A stretch of 64,000 nt of DNA, taken from positions 558,001-622,000 of the forward strand of contig NZ_CP095073.1 in assembly GCF_022919095.1 (NCBI RefSeq), written 5' to 3'. This document shows, one piece after another, positions 31,057-39,897 of this stretch. The stretch comes from Halobacillus salinarum (GTDB lineage Bacteria; Bacillota; Bacilli; Bacillales; Halobacillaceae). How positions within the stretch are numbered: position 1 is the first letter of the stretch; every line of letters starts with the position of its first letter. The notes under the pieces are model-generated. The model had not been told where the DNA came from, made no database searches, and saw nothing but the letters and a program-made list of their open reading frames with translations. The position numbers were made by a program, and so were the translations under genes.

Positions 31057-33126
31057 TTGGTTGAAAACTTGTGGAATACCAATCAAGCAGAACAATTAGA
31101 CTCAGGACTGCAGGAGCTCGTCTATCGTTCTAATCTTCTCGGTGCAGACCGTTCTGTCTGCAATTTTGGCGGGGGAAACACCTCGATGAAAACGGTCGAA
31201 AAGGATTTCCGCGGCAAGGACGTGGATGTCATGTGGGTAAAAGGCAGCGGCTCAGACTTAGCAACCATGAAAGAGCAAAACTTTACAGCGCTGCGCTTAG
31301 ACGATATTCAACCGCTCTTAGAACGAGAGGAAATGTCTGATGAGGAAATGGTCGAATACCTCGGGCATTGTATGATTAATCATCGTCATCCTCGTTCTTC
31401 CATTGAAACGCTGCTTCACGCTTTTCTTCCATTTAAACACGTCGATCACACTCATCCGGATGCAATTATCAGCATTTGCTGTGCCGATAACGGGAAGCAG
31501 ATCGCGGAAGAATTGTTTGGCGACCGGTTCGTCTGGGTTCCTTATATCCGGCCGGGATTTACGTTATCCAAAATGATTGCCGAAGGAGTCGCGAACAATC
31601 CGCAGGCAGAGCTTGTCTTAATGGAGAAGCATGGATTGGTCACATGGGGAGAGACGTCCGGAGAAGCGTATGAGCAGACGATTAAGGTCATCCAGGAAGC
31701 CGAATTATTTGTCCACGATAAGGTCGAAAAAGTAAGCGCCTTCAACGGAGAGAAGTACTCGTCACTTTCGGAATCAGAGGCAGAGAAGCTGTTGGCAAAA
31801 GTGATGCCGGTCATCCGCGGATCCGTAAGCGATGAGAAGAAGATGCTCTTAACCTGTGATCGTGGTGAGGACGTGATGGAGTTTGTGAATAGTCATGACG
31901 CGCCCGGGCTTTCTCAAGTCGGCGCCGCCTGTCCGGATCATCTCGTCCATACAAAACGGGTGCCGTTATACGTCGATTGGAACCCGCAGGAAGAACACGA
32001 AGAACAGCTGGTTGAAAAGCTTCAGTCAGGTATTGAAGCCTTCAAGGAAGAGTACCGGGCTTATTTTGAACGGAATAAGAAAGAGGGCGACCAGATGGTG
32101 GAGCCTGCTCCGCGCGTCGTGCTCATTCCGGGGATCGGGATGGTGAATACAGGGAAAGACGTGAAAAATTCCAGAGTCAGCGGAGCTTTGTACCACCGGG
32201 CGATTGCTGTCATGAAAGGGGCTGCAGCTCTAGGAAGCTTTGTTTCTCTTAATGAGCAGGAATCCTACCAGGTCGAGTACTGGCCGCTTGAACTCTACAA
32301 GCTTTCTCTCGCTCCACCGGAAGCCGAATTTTCACGACACATTGCGTTTGTAACCGGAGGGGCTGGCGGAATCGGAAGTGCTGCCTGCCGTCGTTTCGTC
32401 CAAGACGGAGCTCATGTTGTGATCGCCGACTTGAACATCGAAGGCGCAGAAAAGCTGGCAGCTGAGATCAACGAAGAGTTCGGAGTGGACCGTGCGCTTG
32501 CCGTGAAAATGGATGTGACGAAAGAAGAAGAAGTGGAGGAAGCTTTTGCGAAGACGGTGTTAGCCTATGGAGGACTTGATACCATCGTGAATAACGCGGG
32601 ACTCGCGACTTCCAGTCCGATTTCCGAAACGACGCTGAAGGAATGGAATTTAAATATGAATGTCCTGGGAACAGGATATTTCCTCGTCGGCCGCGAAGCT
32701 TTTAGAAAAATGGAGCAGCAGGGCATTGGCGGAAGTATGGTGTTTATCGGTTCGAAAAACTCCGTGTACGCCGGAAAAAATGCTTCTGCATACAGCTCCG
32801 TGAAAGCATTGGAAGCCCACCTTGCCAGATGTCTCGCTGCAGAAGGAGGTCAGCATGGCATAAGAGTCAATTCGGTGCTGCCGGATGCTGTGCTTCAAGG
32901 CTCGGCGATTTGGAATTCAAGCTGGCGGAATGAAAGGGCTGCCGCTTACGGCATAGACCCGGATGAATTAGAAGAGCACTACCGTAAACGGACTACGCTC
33001 CAAGTCAACATTTATCCGGAGGATATTGCCGATTCGATTGCCTTTTTTGCTTCCTCACATTCTGAGAAAACGACAGGATGTATGATCACCGTAGATGGCG
33101 GTGTTCCGGCAGCCTTTACGAGATAA
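31057..33126 (+). CDS. rhaEW: Bifunctional rhamnulose-1-phosphate aldolase / lactaldehyde dehydrogenase-type SDR
   Basis: A 689-residue fusion like B. subtilis YuxG/RhaEW. Residues to about 400 form a class II aldolase with metal histidines in KHVDHTHPDA (near residue 130); it splits rhamnulose 1-phosphate into dihydroxyacetone phosphate and L-lactaldehyde. From about 430 a short-chain dehydrogenase follows: TGGAGGIG, NNAG, and the catalytic Ser/Tyr/Lys in GSKNSVYAGKNASAYSSVKA. It should act on lactaldehyde. Start is TTG 31057 after TTGGAGGG. It has its own terminator at 33134-33169, so it is a separate unit from rhaB onward. Confidence 0.93.
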   Translation: MVENLWNTNQAEQLDSGLQELVYRSNLLGADRSVCNFGGGNTSMKTVEKDFRGKDVDVMWVKGSGSDLATMKEQNFTALRLDDIQPLLEREEMSDEEMVEYLGHCMINHRHPRSSIETLLHAFLPFKHVDHTHPDAIISICCADNGKQIAEELFGDRFVWVPYIRPGFTLSKMIAEGVANNPQAELVLMEKHGLVTWGETSGEAYEQTIKVIQEAELFVHDKVEKVSAFNGEKYSSLSESEAEKLLAKVMPVIRGSVSDEKKMLLTCDRGEDVMEFVNSHDAPGLSQVGAACPDHLVHTKRVPLYVDWNPQEEHEEQLVEKLQSGIEAFKEEYRAYFERNKKEGDQMVEPAPRVVLIPGIGMVNTGKDVKNSRVSGALYHRAIAVMKGAAALGSFVSLNEQESYQVEYWPLELYKLSLAPPEAEFSRHIAFVTGGAGGIGSAACRRFVQDGAHVVIADLNIEGAEKLAAEINEEFGVDRALAVKMDVTKEEEVEEAFAKTVLAYGGLDTIVNNAGLATSSPISETTLKEWNLNMNVLGTGYFLVGREAFRKMEQQGIGGSMVFIGSKNSVYAGKNASAYSSVKALEAHLARCLAAEGGQHGIRVNSVLPDAVLQGSAIWNSSWRNERAAAYGIDPDELEEHYRKRTTLQVNIYPEDIADSIAFFASSHSEKTTGCMITVDGGVPAAFTR

Positions 33127-33133
33127 ACCTTGG

Positions 33134-33169
33134 AAAAGTGTAATGGGGAAGATTCTTTATTACACTTTT
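33134..33169 (+). terminator. Terminator after rhaEW
   Basis: AAAAGTGTAAT (33134-33144) / ATTACACTTTT (33159-33169) with a T-rich tail; stem of eleven pairs. Confidence 0.85.
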
Positions 33170-33220
33170 CTTCTTCTTTTCCTGCTTGCAGCAGGAGGAA
33201 GGTATTTAGTGACCGATTAT

Positions 33221-33234
33221 TGAAAGCGTTTTAA
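33221..33234. promoter_or_regulatory. cre site upstream of rhaB
   Basis: TGAAAGCGTTTTAA matches the CcpA cre consensus TGWAANCGNTNWCA at 13 of 14 positions. It lies about 30 bases before the rhaB start, suggesting glucose repression of the rhaBARM part. Confidence 0.7.
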
Positions 33235-33262
33235 ATTGAACCGTTAATAAAGGGTGAATCGA

Positions 33263-34678
33263 ATGACAATTTACAGTTTAGCTGTTGATATCGGAGCCTC
33301 GAGTGGAAGGCTGATTCTCGGAAGCGTGGATGACGGTCGTTTATGGCTGGATGAGGTGCACCGGTTTGATAACCACGTTACAAAAAAAGGGGCGTATGAC
33401 TCTTGGGATATCCACCACCTCTTTCATGAAATTAAAAGTGGAATCCATAAATGTAAAGCCCGGGGAATTGAGCCTGCAAGCATTGGAATTGATACGTGGG
33501 CGGTTGATTTTGTCCTCCTGGATGAAAAGGATGAGCTGCTTATGGATCCCGTGTCCTATCGGGATCCGCGCACCGATGGAAAGATGGAGGAAGTGTTTGA
33601 AACGATTTCCAAAGAACGGCTTTATTTAGAAACAGGCATCCAGTTTCAAAAATTTAATACCATTTATCAATTGTATGCATTAAAAGAACAGCATCCGGAA
33701 ATTCTGGACAAGGCCAAAACCTTCCTTATGATCCCTGATTATTTAAACTTCCTTTTGACAGGGGTAAAAGCCAATGAATACACCAATGCGACTTCTACAC
33801 AGCTGGTCAATGCATTTACGAAGCATTGGGATAAGGAATTGCTTGCCACCCTCGGAATCAACCAGGACATGTTTCAGGAGATCCAGACGCCGGCAACTGA
33901 GCTCGGACGTCTGAAGGAGGAGATCGCAGAAGAGTTCGGCTTTTCTATGAAGGTGGTGCTGCCGGCTACGCATGACACCGGTTCTGCCGTTATCTCTGTA
34001 CCCCAGCAGGAGGACACCATTTACATCAGCTCTGGAACGTGGTCGTTGATTGGTGTTGAGAACCATTTTCCCATTTGTGTCACGAAAGCCCTCGATTACA
34101 ATTTTACGAATGAAGGCGGAATGGATTATCAGTTCCGGTTTCTGAAAAACATCATGGGCCTTTGGATGATCCAAGAGGTGAAACGCAATTACAACGATCA
34201 GTATTCTTTTTCTGATTTAGTAGAAATGGCTGAAGCAGCAAGCAGCATGCACTCAATCGTAGACGTGAACGACGACCGGTTTTTAAAGCCTGACCATATG
34301 GTGGCAGCGATCCAGGAATACTGCAGGGAAACTTCCCAGCCTGTGCCAAACGATCCTGGAGAGGTAGCGAAATGCATCTTTGACAGCCTTGCTGCCAGCT
34401 ATCAAACGTCCGTCGCAGAAATTGAAGACATTTTTGAAAGGGAATTCAAAAAAATTAATGTCATTGGCGGCGGTTCCCAAAACGAATTTCTCAACCAGTT
34501 GATCGCTGACGTCACCCAGAAGCCCGTTGACGCTGGTCCTGTGGAAGCGACGGCTATTGGGAATATTATCGCCCAGAAGATTGCGTTAGGAGAAATCAGG
34601 GATGTGGACGAAGCGAGAGCGATTACGAAACAGTCTTTTTCAATAAAAACTTATCAACCTAAAGTAAAGGAGCGATAA
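33263..34678 (+). CDS. rhaB: L-rhamnulokinase
   Basis: A 471-residue FGGY-family sugar kinase. The N-terminal phosphate motif is AVDIGASSGRLILG, the middle holds IGIDTWAVDFVLLD, and the C-terminal domain has TYISSGTWSLIGVE-type and NVIGGGSQNEFLNQLIADVT sequences. It phosphorylates L-rhamnulose at C1. ATG 33263 is preferred over GTG 33254 because AAAGGGTG stands at the right distance. rhaA begins three bases after its stop, so both share one transcript. Confidence 0.94.
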   Translation: MTIYSLAVDIGASSGRLILGSVDDGRLWLDEVHRFDNHVTKKGAYDSWDIHHLFHEIKSGIHKCKARGIEPASIGIDTWAVDFVLLDEKDELLMDPVSYRDPRTDGKMEEVFETISKERLYLETGIQFQKFNTIYQLYALKEQHPEILDKAKTFLMIPDYLNFLLTGVKANEYTNATSTQLVNAFTKHWDKELLATLGINQDMFQEIQTPATELGRLKEEIAEEFGFSMKVVLPATHDTGSAVISVPQQEDTIYISSGTWSLIGVENHFPICVTKALDYNFTNEGGMDYQFRFLKNIMGLWMIQEVKRNYNDQYSFSDLVEMAEAASSMHSIVDVNDDRFLKPDHMVAAIQEYCRETSQPVPNDPGEVAKCIFDSLAASYQTSVAEIEDIFEREFKKINVIGGGSQNEFLNQLIADVTQKPVDAGPVEATAIGNIIAQKIALGEIRDVDEARAITKQSFSIKTYQPKVKER

Positions 34679-34681
34679 CCA

Positions 34682-35935
34682 ATGACAGTACAAGAAGCCT
34701 ATGAGGAAGCGAAAAAAAGCTACGAGAAGTGGGGAGTCGATGTCGAGGAGGCTCTTCGCCGGTTACAATCGATCCCGATTTCAATTCACTGCTGGCAGGG
34801 AGATGATATCGGCGGTTTTGAAGTGAACGCCAATGAGCTCTCCGGCGGGATTGATGTGACAGGAAATTATCCTGGTAAAGCCGGCACTCCTGAAGAACTG
34901 CGCAGCGATCTTGAGAAAGCGCTGTCTCTCATCCCGGGACAACACCGGATTAACCTGCACGCCATTTATGCGGAGACAGAGGGGGAAGTCGTTGACCGCG
35001 ATGAGCTTGAACCTAAACATTTTGCAAACTGGGTGAACTGGGCTAAAGAGCAAGGGTTAGGTTTAGACTTCAACCCGACCCTTTTCTCCCATCCGAAAGC
35101 GGCGGATGATTTAACCTTGTCTCATCCAAATGAGGAAATCAGGGAATTCTGGATCAATCACTGCAAAGCAAGCCGCAAAATCGGCGAGTATTTCGGCAAA
35201 GAGCTGGGTACAGCTGCGCTTACGAATATTTGGATTCCTGATGGCTACAAAGATCTTCCGAGTGATCGCTTAACCCCTCGGAAGCGGCTGAAGGATTCCC
35301 TCGACCGCATCTTTCAATCCGAAATTAGTGAAAATTATAATTTGGATTCCGTCGAAAGCAAGTTGTTTGGGATTGGTTCGGAAGCGTATGTAGTGGGTTC
35401 CCATGAATTCTATTTCGGCTATGCCTTGCAGAATCATAAGCTTTGTCTGTTGGATACCGGGCATTTCCACCCGACTGAAATGGTGTCAAATAAGATTTCA
35501 GCGATGCTGATGTACACAGACCAATTAGCGCTGCATGTATCAAGACCGGTACGCTGGGACAGTGACCACGTCGTCTTGTTAGATGAAGAATTAAAAGAAA
35601 TTGCGCTGGAACTGGTACGTTGTGATGCGCTCGATCAAGTGAGGATCGGCCTTGATTTCTTTGATGCCAGCATCAACCGGGTGGCAGCATGGACCATCGG
35701 GACAAGGAACATGATTAAAGCTTTATTATACGCGCTGCTCATGCCGAACGACCATTTACAGAAGCTGCAGGAGGAAGGTGACTTTACAGAACGGCTCACT
35801 TTATTGGAAGAATTCAAGACGTATCCGTTTGGAGCGATTTGGGATTACTATTGCAGCCAGATGGAAGTTCCTGTGAAAGAGACGTGGCTGAATGAAGTCC
35901 GCACCTATGAAAAAGAGGTGCTTACTAAGCGCTGA
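34682..35935 (+). CDS. rhaA: L-rhamnose isomerase
   Basis: A 417-residue TIM-barrel aldose-ketose isomerase, the usual family length. The signature [14 protein letters not shown] is near residue 35, with metal-binding residues in the [13 protein letters not shown] and [19 protein letters not shown] stretches and [15 protein letters not shown] further on. It converts L-rhamnose to L-rhamnulose in the cytoplasm. It follows rhaB directly and precedes the DeoR regulator by about 130 bases. Confidence 0.96.
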   Translation: MTVQEAYEEAKKSYEKWGVDVEEALRRLQSIPISIHCWQGDDIGGFEVNANELSGGIDVTGNYPGKAGTPEELRSDLEKALSLIPGQHRINLHAIYAETEGEVVDRDELEPKHFANWVNWAKEQGLGLDFNPTLFSHPKAADDLTLSHPNEEIREFWINHCKASRKIGEYFGKELGTAALTNIWIPDGYKDLPSDRLTPRKRLKDSLDRIFQSEISENYNLDSVESKLFGIGSEAYVVGSHEFYFGYALQNHKLCLLDTGHFHPTEMVSNKISAMLMYTDQLALHVSRPVRWDSDHVVLLDEELKEIALELVRCDALDQVRIGLDFFDASINRVAAWTIGTRNMIKALLYALLMPNDHLQKLQEEGDFTERLTLLEEFKTYPFGAIWDYYCSQMEVPVKETWLNEVRTYEKEVLTKR

Positions 35936-36066
35936 TTTTATAACGTTAAACGCCTGCCAGGTGCCTGCTGTGAAGGGATATGTTATAGTGAAGAAGTAAG
36001 AAAATGAACGTAATTCCACATAAAACCACACAAATAAAACTTTAAGCAGGACCGGGGGGTTTTGGC

Positions 36067-36837
36067 GTGTTAGTAGCCGAACGGCAGCGTAAAATTGTCG
36101 ATTTAGTGAATGAGAAATTAAGCATACGCGTTACAGAGTTAAGCAGGCACTTTTCTGTAACCGAAGAAACGATACGCAGAGATTTGGAAAAGCTGGAAAA
36201 ACAAAACCTGCTGCGAAGAAGCCATGGCGGCGCCGTCAGCGTGCAGGAAGAGCAATCAGAAACGTCTTATTTGGAACGTGAAATTACAAATGCACATGAA
36301 AAGAGGGCCATCGCCCTTGAAGCCGTCAAACAAATCATACCAGGGGAAAAGATTATTCTCGATGCGAGCACTACCGCCTGGTATATGGCAAAAGAGCTTC
36401 CTGATCTGCCTTTGACGGTCATCACGAACTCTGTCAAAGTCGCCGTTGAGCTGAGCAAAAAGGAGAAAGTCAATGTGATTTCTACCGGAGGAATGCTGCT
36501 GCCTAAATCTCTCTCGTTCGTGGGTCCGCTTGCGGAAAACTCCTTAACTACCTATCACGTCGATAAGGCTTTCATTTCGTGCAAAGGCGTCCACTTGCGC
36601 GGCGGCCTGACGGATTCAAATGAGTGGCAGGCCCTCATTAAAAGACAGATGATGAACATCGCTGATGAAACAGTGCTGATGGTAGACTCATCAAAATTTG
36701 ATATCCGTACCTTCGTCCAAATCGGCAGGCTTGCGGATGTCTCTTCCGTTCTTACAGACGACCATGTGAGAGCGGATTATGTGAATGCCTTCGAAGAACT
36801 GAACATCCCTATTAAAACCGTTACTTTGATGAATTAA
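36067..36837 (+). CDS. rhaR: DeoR-family regulator of rhamnose genes
   Basis: A 256-residue DeoR-type repressor. The N-terminal winged helix is AERQRKIVDLVNEKLSIRVTELSRHFSVTEETIRRDLEKLE with the RRSHGGAV end, and the C-terminal sugar-phosphate sensor domain has DASTTAWYMAKEL and MVDSSKFD. B. subtilis has an equivalent regulator (RhaR/YulB) within its rha operon, although the gene order there differs. The probable inducer is rhamnulose 1-phosphate by analogy. Start is GTG 36067 after a purine-rich site. A TGTTATAGT extended -10 at 35981 may give it a separate promoter. Confidence 0.87.
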   Translation: MLVAERQRKIVDLVNEKLSIRVTELSRHFSVTEETIRRDLEKLEKQNLLRRSHGGAVSVQEEQSETSYLEREITNAHEKRAIALEAVKQIIPGEKIILDASTTAWYMAKELPDLPLTVITNSVKVAVELSKKEKVNVISTGGMLLPKSLSFVGPLAENSLTTYHVDKAFISCKGVHLRGGLTDSNEWQALIKRQMMNIADETVLMVDSSKFDIRTFVQIGRLADVSSVLTDDHVRADYVNAFEELNIPIKTVTLMN

Positions 36838-36863
36838 AATTTTCTATTAGGAGCTTGGAACTT

Positions 36864-37178
36864 ATGATACGGAAAGCGTCCGTGATGTATGTCAACAAAG
36901 GTTCTTATGAGGAATATAAGCGAAGACACGATGAACTATGGCCGGAAATGAATGCCGCTCTGAAAGAGCATGGCGCTCATAATTACTCCATTTTTTTAAA
37001 CGAGCAGACCGGCGAGCTGTTTGCCTATCTTGAAATTGAAGATGAAGAAAAATGGGAGCAAATGAGCGGGACCGACGTGTGCCGGCGGTGGTGGGCGTAT
37101 ATGGCGGATATTATGGAGACGAATGACGATCACAGTCCAGTATCTGTCGAATTGAAGGATATGTTTTACTTGCCATAA
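36864..37178 (+). CDS. rhaM: L-rhamnose mutarotase
   Basis: A 104-residue ferredoxin-like-fold protein that interconverts the anomers of L-rhamnose. Family residues are visible in MIRKASVMYVNKGSYEEYKRRHDELWPEM (Tyr and the catalytic His) and in the double tryptophan of CRRWWAYMADIM. ATG 36864 is taken as start. Last gene of the rhaBARM stretch; a weak hairpin (GAGCTTGC/GCAAGCTT) follows at about 37191-37226. The 400 bases after it hold only the next promoter region. Confidence 0.93.
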   Translation: MIRKASVMYVNKGSYEEYKRRHDELWPEMNAALKEHGAHNYSIFLNEQTGELFAYLEIEDEEKWEQMSGTDVCRRWWAYMADIMETNDDHSPVSVELKDMFYLP

Positions 37179-37464
37179 AGAATCAAAAAGAGCTTGCCGG
37201 GAAACCAAAAAATTTCTCTGCAAGCTTTAGTTATGTGGATTTTCCGCTTGTTCACTCTTGGAAAATGAACGATAGAATCTGCTGGCGGGCCGGGAGTTGA
37301 AAGCTTCCGGTTCTTTCTTGTGTCAGCAGCTAATCTTTTCCTGTACACCCACAAAATCCAATGGATATTTTTGTTTAAGTTTGAAACAGATGCGTAATAT
37401 ACAAAATTACAGAAATAAATAAAAATAAAAACTAGTAATAAAAAATAAAATATGTCTGTTTGTA

Positions 37465-37521
37465 TTGACTTTTCTGTCAATTATCGATACTCTGTTCATA
37501 GAATAAAAATAAAGCGCTTTA
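37465..37521 (+). promoter_or_regulatory. Promoter and palindromic operator of the MFS gene next to rhaM
   Basis: TTGACT (37465-37470), 17 bases, TACTCT (37488-37493). The -35 is part of the dyad ATTGAC-N6-GTCAAT (37464-37481). The perfect palindrome TAAAGCGCTTTA (37510-37521), cre-like or a LacI-type operator, lies just past the start point. The palindrome is solid; the -10 is weak. Confidence 0.5.
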
Positions 37522-37576
37522 ATTTTTATTATTCTGAAAACTATTACAGAAAAGATAATTGAAAGGAGATGAAGCA

Positions 37577-38893
37577 GTGGGAAGAATAGGAAGTAAAAGT
37601 ACCACTGGTTGGAAAGCGACCATTTCTGTTTCCATGGCGAACTATATCGAAGCAGGTTCGATCATCGCGGCTGCCAGCAGCCTGTCTCTTTGGCAGGCCT
37701 ATCTCGGACTGAGCAGTCTTTCTATCGGACTGCTCAGTGCCGTGAGTGCCAACGCTTTTGGCGCGGCAATCGGCGCTTTAATCGGCGGTTATTTGTGTGA
37801 CAAATATGGCAGGAAATTTATTTATACGTACGATTTGCTTGTATATATGCTCGGAGTGCTGCTGATCGCCTGTTCGTTCAATTTTCCGATGCTGTTAATT
37901 GGAACCGTTATCACAGGTGTGGCAGTCGGAGCAGGGGTTCCTGCTTCCTGGACGTATATTGCGGAAGAAGCCCCTCATGAAAAGCGGGCGGCACACGTCG
38001 GAACGGCGCAGTTCGCCTGGTCTGTCGGACCGACTTTAACCTTTTTGCTTGCCGTATTGCTTGCTCCACTGGGACTGCTAGGGAGCCGTCTGATCTTTGT
38101 CCATTTACTCATCATCGCTTTTATTACTTGGTATATTCGTCAGGGACTATCTGAATCTACCATTTGGAAAGCCAACAAAACAAAGGAAAAAGAACAGGCT
38201 CAAACAAAGGCCCTGTCGAAACGAGCGTTTAAAGACTTATTCAGCCTCAAGGTCAACCGTGAAGCGTTGTTTCTATTAATCGGAATTTATTTATTCTGGA
38301 ACTTAACTGCTGGAGCGATGGGATATTTCATGCCTTACATTTATGAAAATGTAGGCGGGCTGTCAGGAGTTCAGGCCAACCTGCTTCAAGTATTTCTTTG
38401 GGGACTCACCGTTCTCACCACATACTTTGGCTTTATGAAGCTCGGGGACAAATACAGCAGAAGATTGATCTTTGCTATCGGAGCGATCATGGGCATAGCA
38501 GCCTGGCTGATTCTCACATTTGCTCCGATGAACTGGTTTTCCCTTTTTGCTTTTGTCATTTTATGGGGGAGTGCCGCTGGAATTGGCGCCCAGGCATTTT
38601 ACGGCCTGTGGGCAAGCGAGCTGTTCCCGACTACTTACAGGGCGGGAGCTCAAGGGTTCATGTATTTCCTTGTAAGAACAGGAATCGCAATATGGTCGTT
38701 TGTGCTGCCGACCGTTATGGACAAGCTTGGATTTCAAATCGCGGGGATTACGATGATTGTCTTTCTCGTTATTCATTTCGTCATCGGCGTCTGGCTGGCA
38801 CCGGATACCCAGGGCAAATCTCTTGAACAGATAGAAAAAGAACGATTCGGAAAGAAAATGGATAGCGCAAGTAAAGATGCTTCCCTTTCATAG
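37577..38893 (+). CDS. MFS sugar transporter, possible rhamnose importer
   Basis: A 438-residue, 12-span major facilitator. Motif A is GGYLCDKYGRKFIYTYD and the central repeat is GLSESTIWKANKTKEKEQ followed by the second six spans; WASELFPTTYRAGAQGFMYFLVRTG near the end recalls the metabolite/sugar porter groups. GTG 37577 follows GAAAGGAGAT. Because it is next to rhaM and no other rhamnose transporter is in the locus, uptake of L-rhamnose or rhamnosides is the best guess. It has its own promoter and operator, so independent regulation and another substrate remain possible. Confidence 0.75.
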   Translation: MGRIGSKSTTGWKATISVSMANYIEAGSIIAAASSLSLWQAYLGLSSLSIGLLSAVSANAFGAAIGALIGGYLCDKYGRKFIYTYDLLVYMLGVLLIACSFNFPMLLIGTVITGVAVGAGVPASWTYIAEEAPHEKRAAHVGTAQFAWSVGPTLTFLLAVLLAPLGLLGSRLIFVHLLIIAFITWYIRQGLSESTIWKANKTKEKEQAQTKALSKRAFKDLFSLKVNREALFLLIGIYLFWNLTAGAMGYFMPYIYENVGGLSGVQANLLQVFLWGLTVLTTYFGFMKLGDKYSRRLIFAIGAIMGIAAWLILTFAPMNWFSLFAFVILWGSAAGIGAQAFYGLWASELFPTTYRAGAQGFMYFLVRTGIAIWSFVLPTVMDKLGFQIAGITMIVFLVIHFVIGVWLAPDTQGKSLEQIEKERFGKKMDSASKDASLS

Positions 38894-38963
38894 GGGGCAG
38901 ACATACCCTTACTTTTAGTATTTAAGGTGAAAGAAATAGCTGGAATCCCGGTTGTGAGTATGA

Positions 38964-39003
38964 AGTATCATCTCCCCTTTGTTTAAAAAGGGGAGATGAT
39001 ACT
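38964..39003 (+). terminator. 17-bp perfect hairpin after the MFS gene
   Basis: Arms AGTATCATCTCCCCTTT (38964-38980) and AAAGGGGAGATGATACT (38987-39003), loop of six. The tail (CTCGCTTTT) has few T. The remaining sequence to 39197 has no supportable gene. Confidence 0.65.
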
Positions 39004-39197
39004 CGCTTTTCACGGCAATTCAGGAAGCAGGGACGTTCGATGTTGGCATCTCTTGTGCCAGCATCGGACTGTCCTACATAAATCCAATTATATAGTCAGC
39101 ATATATCCGATCATCCTTACCGGAGAAGATGGTTTTATAATTGTAAAGTATGGATTCAACTTGACAAACGAAACAAACAGTTATACAGTAAAACCAT

Positions 39198-39223
39198 AAT
39201 ACTTCGTAAGACGAATTATTCGG
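39198..39223. promoter_or_regulatory. MarR-type operator upstream of marR
   Basis: 26-bp sequence matching 39846-39871 at 21 of 26 positions. It contains a dyad TTCGT-N3-ACGAA (39203-39215) and lies 12 bases before the marR start. Autoregulation is expected. Confidence 0.7.
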
Positions 39224-39234
39224 CAGGTGATACA

Positions 39235-39720
39235 ATGACTGATTTTGATAATCTGGAAGATCTATTTTTTAATCATATCGAAAAATTATTTTTCCCTGAA
39301 GAATGGCTTAAACTTGATTTGAAATTTTCTAAATCAGAGATTTTAACAATGTTATATCTTTATAAACGGAAAGAAATTACGATGAGGGAAATCGTAGAGT
39401 ATTTAAATTCTCCTATGAGTACGGCGACAGGAATTGCGGATCGACTCGTAAAGAACGGTTTTATACACAGGTGTAGAAGTGAACATGATCGAAGGATCGT
39501 GATTTTGAAGCTCTCTGAAAAAGGAACTGGTTTGGTTAAAGAGATTATGAATATGGTTTCAAGTTATGTGAATGTCGTTTTAGACAATTTGACAGAAGAA
39601 GAGAAACAATTCCTAACTCAGATTGTATTAAAAATCATTAGTAGTGTTCAGAAAAAGTTAAGTGAAGATCATGTCCAGCCGGAAGATAATCATTCGATTA
39701 AAAAAATCGAGATTGAATAG
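39235..39720 (+). CDS. MarR-family transcriptional regulator
   Basis: A 161-residue winged-helix protein. The DNA-binding part is MREIVEYLNSPMSTATGIADRLVKNGFIHRCRSEHDRRIVILKLSEKG, with the classic DRR wing. MarR proteins repress stress, efflux or degradation genes and release DNA on binding small molecules or on oxidation. A 26-bp operator-like sequence precedes both this gene and the ArsA-type ATPase gene 177 bases downstream, so the two form one regulated unit. The signal is unknown. The coding sequence is AT-richer by eye than the flanking catabolic genes, a possible sign of transfer. Confidence 0.87.
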   Translation: MTDFDNLEDLFFNHIEKLFFPEEWLKLDLKFSKSEILTMLYLYKRKEITMREIVEYLNSPMSTATGIADRLVKNGFIHRCRSEHDRRIVILKLSEKGTGLVKEIMNMVSSYVNVVLDNLTEEEKQFLTQIVLKIISSVQKKLSEDHVQPEDNHSIKKIEIE

Positions 39721-39845
39721 CTTCTGTAGGAAAAGCTTGGGAGGCTTGGATTTTCATTTAACCAATATTTCGTAATCCGTACGATCCATTGTAAGAAATA
39801 TTAAGTTTTTTGGCGACAGTAGCTGAAATGCTTAATTTTTTGATA

Positions 39846-39871
39846 AATACTTCGTTTTACGTACTATTCGG
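39846..39871. promoter_or_regulatory. Second MarR-type operator, upstream of the ArsA-like ATPase
   Basis: Shares AATACTTCGT and ATTCGG ends with 39198-39223, 21 of 26 identical; half-site TTCGT-N3-ACGTA. A weaker relative (TTTCGTAATCCGTACGA) occurs at 39768-39784. Confidence 0.7.
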
Positions 39872-39897
39872 TTAATGAATAAAAAGGAGGAAGAAAC

